From assembly GCA_026706025.1 (NCBI GenBank), contig JAPOZO010000055.1:1-48675 (forward strand): a stretch of 48,675 bases of DNA. The letters are read 5' to 3'. The position numbers and the translations under genes are program-made. Origin of the DNA: Candidatus Poribacteria bacterium (GTDB taxonomy: Bacteria; Poribacteria; WGA-4E; WGA-3G). A model generated the notes under the pieces. That model saw nothing but the letters and a program-made list of their open reading frames with translations. It made no database searches and was not told the DNA's origin. Shown one piece after another: positions 1-7,944 of the stretch (position 1 is its first letter; every line of letters starts with the position of its first letter).

Positions 1-2
1 AA

Positions 3-149
3 ATTGAGGCAGGAGAGGATATATTGGCGCAATTGGAGCGAATCAACGAGTTGCATCAGGAGCTTGCGCCGATAGCCCCTAAAATGCTTGAGCACTACCT
101 TGAACGGAAAAGTTACACAAAGGCATTAGCCCTACTTAAAACCTTATAG
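3..149 (+). CDS. 3' end of an unidentified protein (partial)
   Basis: An open frame runs from the left edge to a TAG at 147-149 and encodes about 48 C-terminal residues that are charged and helix-prone (…ELAPIAPKMLEHYLERK…). The frame has no internal stop. It abuts the rph start region with no intergenic space, so the two genes are probably co-transcribed. The fragment is too short to assign to a family, and no function is proposed. Confidence 0.5.
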   Translation: MEAGEDILAQLERINELHQELAPIAPKMLEHYLERKSYTKALALLKTL

Positions 150-161
150 ATGGGGAGAAAA

Positions 162-920
162 ATGGCGAGAGAGGATGGACGCCGGCCAGATGAGTTGCGG
201 CCGGTTAGGATTAAACGACATTATATCAAACATGCAGAGGGTTCAGTCCTCGTTGCAACAGGGGACACCCGTATTATATGTACAGCCTCCGTTATTGACC
301 AGCAGCCTCGGTTCATGCGGGACCAGCGGATCAAGAATAGAGGTTGGGTAACAGCCGAGTACTCGATGTTACCGCGTTCGACTTCTGAACGGATGCAACG
401 CGAGATAACCCGCGGCGGTGCCAGTGGTAGAACACAAGAGATACAACGTCTCATTGGTCGTTCCTTGCGTGCTGCGGTAGACTTGTACGCCTTAGAAGAG
501 CGGACAGTCTGGGTGGATTGTGATGTCATCCAAGCCGATGGCGGCACACGCACTGCCTCGATTACAGGTGCGTTTATCGCACTCTGGGATGCGTGTCAAG
601 GGCTTGTCAAAAGTGGAAGAATCGAAACGTTTCCTATTACCGATAACATTGCCGCAACGAGTGTCGGGCTTGTCAACGGTGAAGCCTTGTTGGATTTGTG
701 TTATACGGAAGATTCAACAGCCGATGTTGATATGAATATTGTGATGACCGGTAGTGGTCAGTTTATAGAGATACAGGGTACAGCAGAGGAGAACCCCTTT
801 TCGCGGGATGATTACAATCAGATGTTGGATCTTGCTGTTGGTGGTATACAGCAACTTATCCGATTACAAAATCGGATGATGTTGGAGGATTTAGATGAAG
901 CTGGTATTGGCGACGCGTAA
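162..920 (+). CDS. rph: Ribonuclease PH
   Basis: RNase PH is a phosphorolytic 3'-5' exoribonuclease that trims tRNA 3' ends and degrades structured RNA. The 252-residue product is the usual family length and is recognisable throughout: the N-terminal [20 protein letters not shown] segment, the [10 protein letters not shown] strand, the [14 protein letters not shown] helix, and the phosphate-site stretch [17 protein letters not shown] 162 is preferred over the in-frame ATG at 150: it is preceded by GGGGAG four bases upstream, and the resulting N-terminus ([15 protein letters not shown]) matches family length. The 3' end overlaps rdgB by 26 bases, so translation of the two is probably coupled. 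The rph-rdgB pairing is common in bacteria. Confidence 0.95.
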   Translation: MAREDGRRPDELRPVRIKRHYIKHAEGSVLVATGDTRIICTASVIDQQPRFMRDQRIKNRGWVTAEYSMLPRSTSERMQREITRGGASGRTQEIQRLIGRSLRAAVDLYALEERTVWVDCDVIQADGGTRTASITGAFIALWDACQGLVKSGRIETFPITDNIAATSVGLVNGEALLDLCYTEDSTADVDMNIVMTGSGQFIEIQGTAEENPFSRDDYNQMLDLAVGGIQQLIRLQNRMMLEDLDEAGIGDA

Positions 921-1581
921 CCAAGGCAAGGTACGGGAACTCGCGGAGATGCTGAGGCGTTATCGTAGGGGCGAGGTTTCCTCGTCCGCACGGGTTGGGC
1001 AACCCAACCCCTACGGTAACGCGTATGAGGTGGTCTCCTTGAACGCCTATCCGGATGCGCCAGAAGTTATTGAGGACGGCAAAACATATATGGAGAATGC
1101 CGCCAAAAAAGCGTCTGTCATTGCGCACTACACAGGTTGTTTGACGCTCGCTGATGATGCTGGCTTAGAGGTAGATGCGCTCAACGGTGCGCCCGGTATT
1201 AATTCTAAGCGTTGGGCAGGTGAAGACGCTACGGATGCGATCCGGATTGCGAAACTTCTTCAAGCACTTGAAGGTGTTACGGATCGACGTGCCCGTTTTG
1301 TTGCCGCGATTGCAGTCGTCCATCCTGATGGGACATCTTTGACCAAGAACGCGCGCCATATCTTTCAAATATCGGAAAATCGCGTTCTTGGTCAAGGCGT
1401 TCTCGGTATTTGTGAGGGATACATCAGACACGCGCCGGTAGGAGAGAGCGGGTTTGGCTATGATCCAGTGTTTGTGCCGGACGGTTACGATGAGACTTTC
1501 GCAGAATTGGGTGAAAAAATAAAAAATCAGATTAGTCATAGAGCCAAGGCGTTAGAAAAAGCACGGGAATGGCTTTTATAG
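895..1581 (+). CDS. rdgB: XTP/dITP pyrophosphatase (HAM1/RdgB) carrying an in-frame palindromic repeat
   Basis: RdgB hydrolyses non-canonical purine triphosphates (XTP, ITP, dITP) to monophosphates and sanitises the nucleotide pool. Family hallmarks are present: the N-terminal [16 protein letters not shown] substrate loop, YMENAAKKA, the metal-binding [29 protein letters not shown], and the closing SHRAKAL. GGAGG at 884-888 sits six bases before ATG 895. The oddity is a roughly 21-codon insertion at residues 23-44 (bases 964-1026), after the first helix. Its DNA is a hairpin-forming intergenic repeat with GTAGGGG…CCCCTAC ends. Relatives such as E. coli RdgB run straight from this helix to the next strand. 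The frame stays open, so the enzyme is probably still made. Tolerance of the extra loop is an inference. Confidence 0.95.
   Translation: MKLVLATRNQGKVRELAEMLRRYRRGEVSSSARVGQPNPYGNAYEVVSLNAYPDAPEVIEDGKTYMENAAKKASVIAHYTGCLTLADDAGLEVDALNGAPGINSKRWAGEDATDAIRIAKLLQALEGVTDRRARFVAAIAVVHPDGTSLTKNARHIFQISENRVLGQGVLGICEGYIRHAPVGESGFGYDPVFVPDGYDETFAELGEKIKNQISHRAKALEKAREWLL
964..1015. repeat. Palindromic GTAGGGG…CCCCTAC element inserted inside rdgB
   Basis: The element begins CGTAGGGGCGAGG and ends CCAACCCCTACG, so its termini are complementary. Inside are two smaller hairpins (GAGGTTTCCTC and GGTTGGGCAACC). The flanks carry a near-duplication, GCGTTAT at 957-963 and GCGTAT at 1021-1026, consistent with a target-site duplication. 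Elements with the same ends lie in non-coding DNA at 19614-19646 and 24709-24742. Confidence 0.8.
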
Positions 1582-1743
1582 TTATCAGTTGTCAGAGGAA
1601 ATAGTTATCAGTTGTCAGTCGTCAGTTATCAGTTAAGAGGGCTTAGCGTGTCAAGGTTTTTGGTAAAGTCTATAAGCTGATAGAATACCACAGCAACCCT
1701 CTTTTACTGACAACCGATAACCGATAACTGACAACTCTAAAAT
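1582..1743. repeat. Inverted TCAGTTR heptamer array between rdgB and efp
   Basis: The left arm is made of repeated units of the type TTATCAG/TTGTCAG and ends in GTTAAGAGGG (to about 1643). The right arm (about 1697-1739) is its reverse complement, CCCTCTTTTACTGACAACCG…. About 55 bases of loop lie between them. Transcribed, this would fold into a long imperfect hairpin between the two genes. Confidence 0.85.
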
Positions 1744-1753
1744 TGAGGAGAAA

Positions 1754-2311
1754 ATGGCAGCACTTAACGATTTACGCAACGGGTTGGTTATCCGACTCAA
1801 CGACACTATTTACACGATAGTGAATTGCCAGCATGTGAAACCTGGGAAGGGTAGTGCCTTTGCCCGAACGAAGATTAAACGTGTCACCGATGGTGCTGTT
1901 TTAGATCGCACATTCCGTTCTAATGAGACTATCGAGACCGTCAGGCTTATGGATCACAAGATGCAGTATATGTACCGAGATGGCGATGTGCTATGGTTTA
2001 TGGACAACGAAACATTTGAGCAGCACACGTTACCGATAAGCCTTGTTGAAGATAGTTTGAAGTTTCTGAAAGAAGGAGAGACTGTCACCGTCAAAATGGA
2101 TGGACAAGTGCCACTCGCGGTTGAACTTCCGAACTTCGTTGAGCTTCAAATCGTTGAAACCGATCCTGGATTGCGGGGTGATACCGTCAGTGGTGGTTCC
2201 AAACGTGCTACGCTTGAGACAGGTGGCGTTGTTAACGTTCCACTTTTTGTGCAAAACGAAACGCGTATCAAAGTTGACACGCGGACCGGAAAATATGTAG
2301 AAAGGATATAG
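1754..2311 (+). CDS. efp: Elongation factor P
   Basis: EF-P binds ribosomes stalled on polyproline and promotes peptide-bond formation. The 185-residue length is standard, with the KOW-like N-terminal domain (residues 1-65) followed by two OB-type domains. The tip loop reads HVKPGKGSAF, with Lys32 at the position modified in lysine-type EF-Ps (Lys34 of E. coli). The C-terminal signature GLRGDTVSGGSKRATLETG…VPLFV is clear. The start has GAGG seven bases upstream (AATTGAGGAGAAA). No modification enzyme (EpmA/EpmB or YmfI type) is visible here. The gene lies between two heptamer-repeat arrays and directly upstream of accBC, a neighbourhood seen in many bacteria. Confidence 0.96.
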   Translation: MAALNDLRNGLVIRLNDTIYTIVNCQHVKPGKGSAFARTKIKRVTDGAVLDRTFRSNETIETVRLMDHKMQYMYRDGDVLWFMDNETFEQHTLPISLVEDSLKFLKEGETVTVKMDGQVPLAVELPNFVELQIVETDPGLRGDTVSGGSKRATLETGGVVNVPLFVQNETRIKVDTRTGKYVERI

Positions 2312-2410
2312 TAGCCGTCGGTTGTCGGCTATCGGCTTTCAGCAAGAGATGTTGTGTCTATCAGAGTTTCTTGCTGACAGCCGACGGCTGATGGCTGATA
2401 GCCACGAAAG
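2312..2410. repeat. Inverted heptamer array, G+C-richer variant (TCGGCTR type)
   Basis: The left arm GCCGTCGGTTGTCGGCTATC… (2313-2345) and the right arm TTGCTGACAGCCGACGGC… (2370-2402) are complementary. The period and layout match the TCAGTTR arrays, but most AGTT cores are replaced by GGCT. The array ends about ten bases before the accB start. Confidence 0.8.
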
Positions 2411-2415
2411 TAGAA

Positions 2416-2937
2416 ATGCGTCAAAACAGACCCAAGGATAAATCTCAATCTGGGGAACAAGACTATAGTGATATCCTTGAACTCGTTGAACGGTTAGCAG
2501 AGGTGCTCGACCGCGCGGATCTCACGGAGGTCCGCGTTCGGGACAACGAATTTGAGGTGCAGGTCTCCAGATACCGTGGAAACCCGGGCGGCTATGAACA
2601 AATGTCTTCACCACAGCCAACCGCGACAGGTATGGCGGTGGGAACACCGCATCTGCCGGGAGAAAAGGCGGAAGCGGAGGTGGATGGTGATGGACAGAGT
2701 GTCTACATCAGCGCGCCGATGCCTGCGCGTTTCTATCGTGCGCCTGCTCCTGATGAATCACCTTTTGTGCAAGTTGGGGATACGGTCAGCACGGGTGAAC
2801 CTGTTGGGATGCTCGAAGTTATGAAGACTTACAATCCTGTAGAAGCTTCTTTTAACTGCGAGATTTTAGAAATTCTTGCTGAAGATGGCGAGGCGGTTGA
2901 ATATTCCCAACCTTTGTTCCGAGTGAAACAGTTGTAA
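2416..2937 (+). CDS. accB: Biotin carboxyl carrier protein of acetyl-CoA carboxylase
   Basis: AccB carries the biotin shuttled between biotin carboxylase and carboxyltransferase in the first step of fatty-acid synthesis. The 173-residue protein has a short helical N-terminus (LELVERLAEVLDRADLTEV), a flexible Pro/Ala-containing linker (about 60-95), and a C-terminal biotinyl domain. Lys137 in the motif EVMKT is the predicted biotinylation site (codon 2824-2826). The common form is E(A/V)MK(M/L), so Thr after the lysine is a mild deviation. It is followed by accC and was probably transcribed with it. No strong Shine-Dalgarno sequence precedes the start (CACGAAAGTAGAA). Confidence 0.93.
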   Translation: MRQNRPKDKSQSGEQDYSDILELVERLAEVLDRADLTEVRVRDNEFEVQVSRYRGNPGGYEQMSSPQPTATGMAVGTPHLPGEKAEAEVDGDGQSVYISAPMPARFYRAPAPDESPFVQVGDTVSTGEPVGMLEVMKTYNPVEASFNCEILEILAEDGEAVEYSQPLFRVKQL

Positions 2938-3068
2938 AGGTGGAACAGTTATCAGTCGTCAGTTCGGTTTTTTCTGCGAAAAAACCTTTCAGTTGTCAGA
3001 AAGGGACTCTGGGATTATCAAAAACCTCTTAACTGATAACTGGTAACTGGTAACTGATAACTAATAAA
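2938..3068. repeat. Inverted heptamer array with embedded A/T hairpin, between accB and accC
   Basis: TTATCAGTCGTCAG units are followed by the hairpin GGTTTTTTCTGCGAAAAAACC (2965-2985), more TCAGTTG units, and the complementary arm AACTGATAACTGGTAACTGG… up to 3062. The array runs almost to the accC ATG. Confidence 0.8.
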
Positions 3069-3070
3069 AT

Positions 3071-4426
3071 ATGATAAAAAAGATACTAATAGCAAATCGC
3101 GGTGAGATCGCTGTTCGCGTTATCCGAGCCTGCAAAGACATGGGGATTAAGACGGTAGCTATCTTCTCGACCGCGGATGAAGACGCACTGCACGTTAAAT
3201 ATGCTGACGAGGCGTACTGCATCGGTCCCCCACCTTCAGCAGAGAGTTATCTCAAATATGCGAATATTATTGCAGTTGCGGATTTCGCAAATGTCAACGC
3301 CATTCATCCAGGGACGGGGTTTCTCGCTGAGGACGCGCAGTTTGCCGAGATTTGTGAGGCGCACGAAATAAAGTTTATTGGGCCTTCTGTCACGAATATT
3401 GCGACTATGGGGGATAAAGTGCAGGCACGCGAGACCGTGGCAAAAGCGGGCTTAAAACTTGTGCCGGGTAGCCGAAGTGGCAAACGCAAAAACAGCAAAA
3501 AAGGGACAGTTGAGACAGCTGACGAAGCCGCGCAGCTTGCGGAGAAGATTGGCTATCCTGTTGGGATCAAAGCCGTTGCCGGTGGTGGTGGGCGCGGTAT
3601 CCGCATCGCTGAGAACCGCCCGAGTCTGCTAACCCTTTTTCACACGGCGAAGGCAGAAGGCGAAGCCGCTTTTGGGAACGGAGATGTCTACATAGAAAAA
3701 TGGATTGAAGAGGCGCGGCATATTGAGGTCCAGATTTTAGGGGATTTACACGGCAATGTCGTCCATTTCGGTGAACGTGAATGCTCTATTCAACGTAAAC
3801 AGCAAAAACTCCTTGAAGAGGCACCCGCTGCCTCTATTCCCCCCAAGCTCCGTTCAGAAATCTGTAAAGCTGCCGCTAAAGCTGCAAAAGCGATCGGTTA
3901 TACAAACGCAGGCACTATTGAGTTTGTTGTTGATAAAGATGATAACTACTATTTCTTGGAGATGAATACGCGGATTCAGGTGGAACATACTATCTCTGAG
4001 AGCATAACCGGTACTGATTTGATCAAAGAACAGATCCGGCTTGCAATGGGGGAGCAGCTTGGGTACAATCAATCCGATATTCAGACCCAGGGACATGCCA
4101 TTGAGTGTAGAATTAACGCTGAGGACCCCTTGAACAACTTCATGCCTTCCCCAGGGCTTATCACAAATTACCATCCACCGGGCGGTATCGGTATCCGGGT
4201 TGATGGATGTATCTACACCGGATACACTGTGTCGCCGCACTACGATTCACTCATTGCGAAGCTTATTGCGTCCGGTAGGGATCGGGAAGAAGCGATTGCT
4301 CGGTTGAAACGCGCCTTGTCCGAATTCAAGATTGAAGGCATAAAGACCACAATCCCCCTCTTCCAAAATATTCTCAACGACGAACGTTTTCGCAGCGGAA
4401 CCATTTTTACGAACTTCTTAGAGTAG
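3071..4426 (+). CDS. accC: Biotin carboxylase subunit of acetyl-CoA carboxylase
   Basis: AccC carboxylates the AccB-bound biotin using ATP and bicarbonate. Its 451 residues show the N-terminal KKILIANRGEIAVRVIRAC, the glycine-rich ATP-grasp loop AGGGGRGIRI, ERECSIQRKQQKLLEEAP, the catalytic EMNTRIQVEH segment, and HAIECRINAEDP. Several usually fixed positions differ: HPGTGFLAE instead of HPGYGFLSE, HTISE instead of HPVTE, and a short basic insertion (GKRKNSKK, about residues 137-144) before the ATP loop. The insertion is in frame and the catalytic residues remain. No Shine-Dalgarno sequence is seen, because the preceding bases belong to the repeat array. Confidence 0.95.
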   Translation: MIKKILIANRGEIAVRVIRACKDMGIKTVAIFSTADEDALHVKYADEAYCIGPPPSAESYLKYANIIAVADFANVNAIHPGTGFLAEDAQFAEICEAHEIKFIGPSVTNIATMGDKVQARETVAKAGLKLVPGSRSGKRKNSKKGTVETADEAAQLAEKIGYPVGIKAVAGGGGRGIRIAENRPSLLTLFHTAKAEGEAAFGNGDVYIEKWIEEARHIEVQILGDLHGNVVHFGERECSIQRKQQKLLEEAPAASIPPKLRSEICKAAAKAAKAIGYTNAGTIEFVVDKDDNYYFLEMNTRIQVEHTISESITGTDLIKEQIRLAMGEQLGYNQSDIQTQGHAIECRINAEDPLNNFMPSPGLITNYHPPGGIGIRVDGCIYTGYTVSPHYDSLIAKLIASGRDREEAIARLKRALSEFKIEGIKTTIPLFQNILNDERFRSGTIFTNFLE

Positions 4427-4600
4427 TCGTCAGTTGTCAGAGCGATTTTTTCTGCGAAAAAATCTGTCAGTCGTCAGTTAAGAGCCGATTTGTGGCGGTT
4501 ATCAGAAAAGCGGCTGCCACAAGAAAGTAACTGACAACCGATAACCGATAACTGATAACTATTCCCTCTGATAACCGATAACTGAAAACTATTAAAACTG
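4427..4600. repeat. Inverted heptamer array with embedded A/T hairpin
   Basis: TCGTCAGTTGTCAG units, then the hairpin GATTTTTTCTGCGAAAAAATC (4444-4464), then more forward units to about 4483. A G+C-rich hairpin, GTGGCGG…GCTGCCAC, lies near 4492-4521. The reverse units AACTGACAACCGATAACCG… run from about 4530 to 4590. The array ends next to the following start codon. Confidence 0.8.
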
Positions 4601-4602
4601 AT

Positions 4603-6267
4603 ATGCGTTTCTTCTTGCTTACGCTTGCGATAGTCGTTTTAACACCCGTGACGCTACAGGCGGAAACTACCTTCGTTGATGTCACAGACGCGGCGGGGAT
4701 CCATTTCCAACATTCGAGCGGAACGCGTTACGGTCTACTCCCGGAAGATATGGGGTCTGGTGCGGGTTTTGCTGATATAGACAACGATGGCGACATTGAT
4801 CTTTACGTTGCCAATATCCCCCATTCACTTGTACAAGATGTTCATCCCGATAGCAAAACAAATGTACTTTATCGTAACAACGGGGATGGCACGTTTACAG
4901 ATATTACCGATACTGCGGGTGTTGGGCATAAAGGATACGGCATGGGGTGTGTCTTCGCAGATTACGATGGTGATGGCAATATTGACCTGTATGTAACGAA
5001 TTATGGTGCGAACGTCCTGTATCGCAACAACGGGGATGGTACTTTTCGGGATGTGACCACAACTGCCGATGTCGGTTGTGAATTGTGGAGCACGGGTGCT
5101 GCCTTCGCAGATGTGGATGGCGACAACGACCTTGATCTCTACGTTTGCAACTATGTTACCTACGATTTAGAGAAGCTTGAGCAGATGCAGGAGGAGTCTT
5201 TACAATCTGGTAAACCGGTGCCGAGCGCGCTGAATCCACATGTCTTTGAGCCACAGGATAATGTTTTCTACCGTAATAATGGAGACGGGACCTTTAGAGA
5301 TGCAACTGCCGAATTAGGGATAGCGGCACCCGGTGGCAGGAGTATGCAGTGCCTCTTTAGCGACTTTGATAATGATAACGACTTGGACCTATACGTCGCA
5401 AATGACACCTCTGTGAACTATGTCTATCGCAATGCAGGGGATGGCACTTTCACCGATGTGAGTGATGATTCGTGGGCAGCGGATTTTCGGGGTTCTATGG
5501 GATTAACTGCTGGCGATTACGATAGCGATGGGGACGTTGACCTCTTTATGAGTCATTGGGTCGATGAAGAAAACGCGCTTTACAGAAATCTTTTGGTGGA
5601 ATCGGGTTTACAAAACCCTCCTACCAGCGAGCATATCCGGTTCGTGGATGAATCCTATTCTGCGATGCTGGCTGAGGTGGGCATCAAACAGATCGGTTGG
5701 GGCACCGCACTTTTCGACTACGATAACGATGGCGATTTGGACATCTTTGTTACAAATGGCAGTACCTTCCAAGAACTGAGGAATCCAGAAGTGCTTATTC
5801 CGCAAGCAGATGCCCTGTACCGCAACGATGACGATGGCACTTTCACCGATGTTAGTGAAAGCACAGGTATTGCAGCACTCCCGACACGTGTCGGTCGTGG
5901 CGCGACGTTTGGGGATTACGACAACGATGGCGATGTCGATATTTTCATTGTCAACAACCATGCACCCGCGACCTTATTGCGCAATGAAGGCGGAAATCGC
6001 AACAATTGGCTGCACGTTGAATTGGTTGGAACAGACGGGAACCGGAATGCTATCGGCGCGAAGATTCAACTCAAAACGGCGGATCGGACGCAGATACGAG
6101 AGATTTACGCCGGTGACAGTTACATGTCCTCTAACAGTTTCATCGCTGAATTCGGTGTAGGAAATACTACACAGATTGAGACTTTGCAGGTTACATGGGT
6201 GAACGGAGAGACCCAGGCACGTCATAACATACCGGCAAACCAACGCATCCGTATAACTCAGGAATAG
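4603..6267 (+). CDS. Exported FG-GAP/VCBS-repeat protein with ASPIC/UnbV C-terminus (CRTAC1-like)
   Basis: The protein has 554 residues. A signal peptide (MRFFLLTLAIVVLTPVTLQA) is followed by at least six FG-GAP/VCBS units in which LYRNNGDGTFTD alternates with calcium-binding-type DxDxDGDxDLYV loops (about 45-450), giving a predicted beta-propeller. The C-terminal 467-550 is the ASPIC/UnbV domain (NWLHVELVGTDGNRNAIGAK…VTWVNG). Such proteins are exported and often thought to bind ligands or surfaces; the substrate is unknown. It is one of three members here (with 11342 and 33201). The start ATG directly follows a repeat array and has no clear Shine-Dalgarno sequence. Confidence 0.9.
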   Translation: MRFFLLTLAIVVLTPVTLQAETTFVDVTDAAGIHFQHSSGTRYGLLPEDMGSGAGFADIDNDGDIDLYVANIPHSLVQDVHPDSKTNVLYRNNGDGTFTDITDTAGVGHKGYGMGCVFADYDGDGNIDLYVTNYGANVLYRNNGDGTFRDVTTTADVGCELWSTGAAFADVDGDNDLDLYVCNYVTYDLEKLEQMQEESLQSGKPVPSALNPHVFEPQDNVFYRNNGDGTFRDATAELGIAAPGGRSMQCLFSDFDNDNDLDLYVANDTSVNYVYRNAGDGTFTDVSDDSWAADFRGSMGLTAGDYDSDGDVDLFMSHWVDEENALYRNLLVESGLQNPPTSEHIRFVDESYSAMLAEVGIKQIGWGTALFDYDNDGDLDIFVTNGSTFQELRNPEVLIPQADALYRNDDDGTFTDVSESTGIAALPTRVGRGATFGDYDNDGDVDIFIVNNHAPATLLRNEGGNRNNWLHVELVGTDGNRNAIGAKIQLKTADRTQIREIYAGDSYMSSNSFIAEFGVGNTTQIETLQVTWVNGETQARHNIPANQRIRITQE

Positions 6268-6415
6268 CCATCAGCTGAACAGTTGTCAGTACGATTTTTT
6301 TCAAAAAATCTTTCGGTTGTCAGTTGTCAGTAAAGAGAAAGACTTTATATATCAAGTTCCTGTCTTAACTGATAACTGATAACTGATAACTATTCCCTGA
6401 AAACCGAAAGCGGAT
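6268..6415. repeat. Heptamer array with embedded A/T hairpin
   Basis: Forward units near 6279-6290, a short hairpin GATTTTTTTCAAAAAATC (6293-6310), more forward units to 6332, and reverse AACTGATAACTG units at 6368-6391. The layout matches the arrays at 2938 and 4427. Confidence 0.75.
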
Positions 6416-6423
6416 ACTATCAA

Positions 6424-7818
6424 ATGCGCAATTATTTTTACTTATCTATCTCTATATTCTTAATCCTGTTCGCGTGTGGTGAAGATGCCACAATTAAGCG
6501 CGGCAAAGCACTGCTTGAAACGGGCGACACGACTGCTGCCATTCAGCAGTTTGAGGCAGCACTAAAGCAAAATCCTTCCAATGCGGAGGCTTACTATCAA
6601 CTCGGTTTGGTGTATGAGGGATTAGGAGATACTACGGAATCAAGTAACGCCTTCAAAAGTGCCGCGAAGTTGGCTCCAAAACGTGCAGAAGTCAGACTCG
6701 CACTCGGACGCCTCTATTGGCACAACGGTGACCGTTCCGGTGCGCTTGCCCAGTTTCAAAACCTGCTCAGCGATTCTCCGAAAAAAGAGATTCTCCTTCA
6801 ATTGGCGGGACTTACTGGCGATGCCTACCACGTCCAACGTCTCCGTACCGAAGGCAGCGACGATTACGAACAGACTTTTACCGAAAAGGGGAATATCATG
6901 ACGTTTACTGCGAAGGACAACGACGACTATAGTCCGGCAATCTCGCCTGATGGAAAATGGGTCGCCTTCGCATCGAATCGTCTCCAGAACGCCGAATTGT
7001 ATCTTATAGATCTCACGGATCGTTCACTTCGCCAACTCACACACACCGACGAACTTGACGAATATATGCCAGCCTTTTCACCGGACGGGAAGTCAATCGT
7101 TTTCGTTACAGAACGCACTCGCGGAGGCATGATGCTCCCACCTGTCCAGGCAAGCGGTTCTGATCCGAGTCGTGCTTCCATCTATCTCATGGATATTGAC
7201 GGGCGAAACCAGCGTCCACTCGTTGATGCAGAGGGCGCGGACCGCGCCCCCGTTTTTTCACCTGATGGCAAAAAAATTGCCTTTGAATCCAAAGCACCTA
7301 CACAGGAGGTCGCGAGCACGCCTGGGAGCACAGAAAATAACGATACGTTAGAAATTTATGTCATTGATATTGATGGCAGCAGTAAGACGCAGCTGACACA
7401 TAACGATGTGGACGACGGACATCCTACATGGTCGCCGAATGGGAAGCAGATCGCCTTCTCTTCAATGGTAGAGAACATCTATCAGATTTTCATTGTCAAT
7501 GCGGCAGGCGGGGCAGCGAAGCAGTTAACCTTTTCGGACGCAAGCCATTATCACCCGATCTTCAGTTCAGATGGTAAACGGATTCTCTATGTCTCAAACG
7601 CACATAACCATTATACCCTCTGGATGATGAACATTGACGGAACGCACAAGACCCAGCTCACAAACCATATCGGTGCGCATTTTGAACCGAGCCTCTCACA
7701 AGACGGAAAGAAACTTGTGTTTAGTTCAGACCGTTCGGATCACATGCGGATCTATCTCATGGATTTGGCGCAACCCGTTCAGAAAGAAGCATTAAAGGCG
7801 AGATTGGCGGGCTTTTAG
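6424..7818 (+). CDS. Lipoprotein with TPR repeats and a TolB-like (PD40) beta-propeller
   Basis: The 464-residue protein starts with a lipoprotein signal whose lipobox is LFAC (Cys18). TPR units follow (about 24-125: AIQQFEAALKQNPSNAEAYYQLG and following). The remainder (about 160-455) is a WD40/PD40 propeller with the recurring SPDGKWVAFASNR-type motif, as in TolB and DPP6-like proteins. It is probably anchored to the periplasmic face of a membrane and used for protein-protein contacts. It lacks the Tol-Pal gene neighbourhood, so it should not be called tolB. Its start is close to the preceding repeat array and has no visible Shine-Dalgarno sequence. Confidence 0.85.
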   Translation: MRNYFYLSISIFLILFACGEDATIKRGKALLETGDTTAAIQQFEAALKQNPSNAEAYYQLGLVYEGLGDTTESSNAFKSAAKLAPKRAEVRLALGRLYWHNGDRSGALAQFQNLLSDSPKKEILLQLAGLTGDAYHVQRLRTEGSDDYEQTFTEKGNIMTFTAKDNDDYSPAISPDGKWVAFASNRLQNAELYLIDLTDRSLRQLTHTDELDEYMPAFSPDGKSIVFVTERTRGGMMLPPVQASGSDPSRASIYLMDIDGRNQRPLVDAEGADRAPVFSPDGKKIAFESKAPTQEVASTPGSTENNDTLEIYVIDIDGSSKTQLTHNDVDDGHPTWSPNGKQIAFSSMVENIYQIFIVNAAGGAAKQLTFSDASHYHPIFSSDGKRILYVSNAHNHYTLWMMNIDGTHKTQLTNHIGAHFEPSLSQDGKKLVFSSDRSDHMRIYLMDLAQPVQKEALKARLAGF

Positions 7819-7847
7819 GAGACCCTCCCTTTAAGTCCAAAGCGGAG

Positions 7848-7875
7848 TTGCATTGCACTAACTTACTGTTATTAT
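7848..7875 (+). promoter_or_regulatory. Possible sigma70-type promoter upstream of the methyltransferase gene
   Basis: TTGCAT (7848-7853) is separated by 16 bases from TATTAT (7870-7875). The start codon lies 37-80 bases downstream, depending on which ATG is used. This is a pattern match only. Confidence 0.35.
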
Positions 7876-7944
7876 ACCGAAACCTTGAGTGCATTTTCAC
7901 GAAGTTTGTGAATGAATCTGTGCGATTATGAAAGGCTGTTTTGT

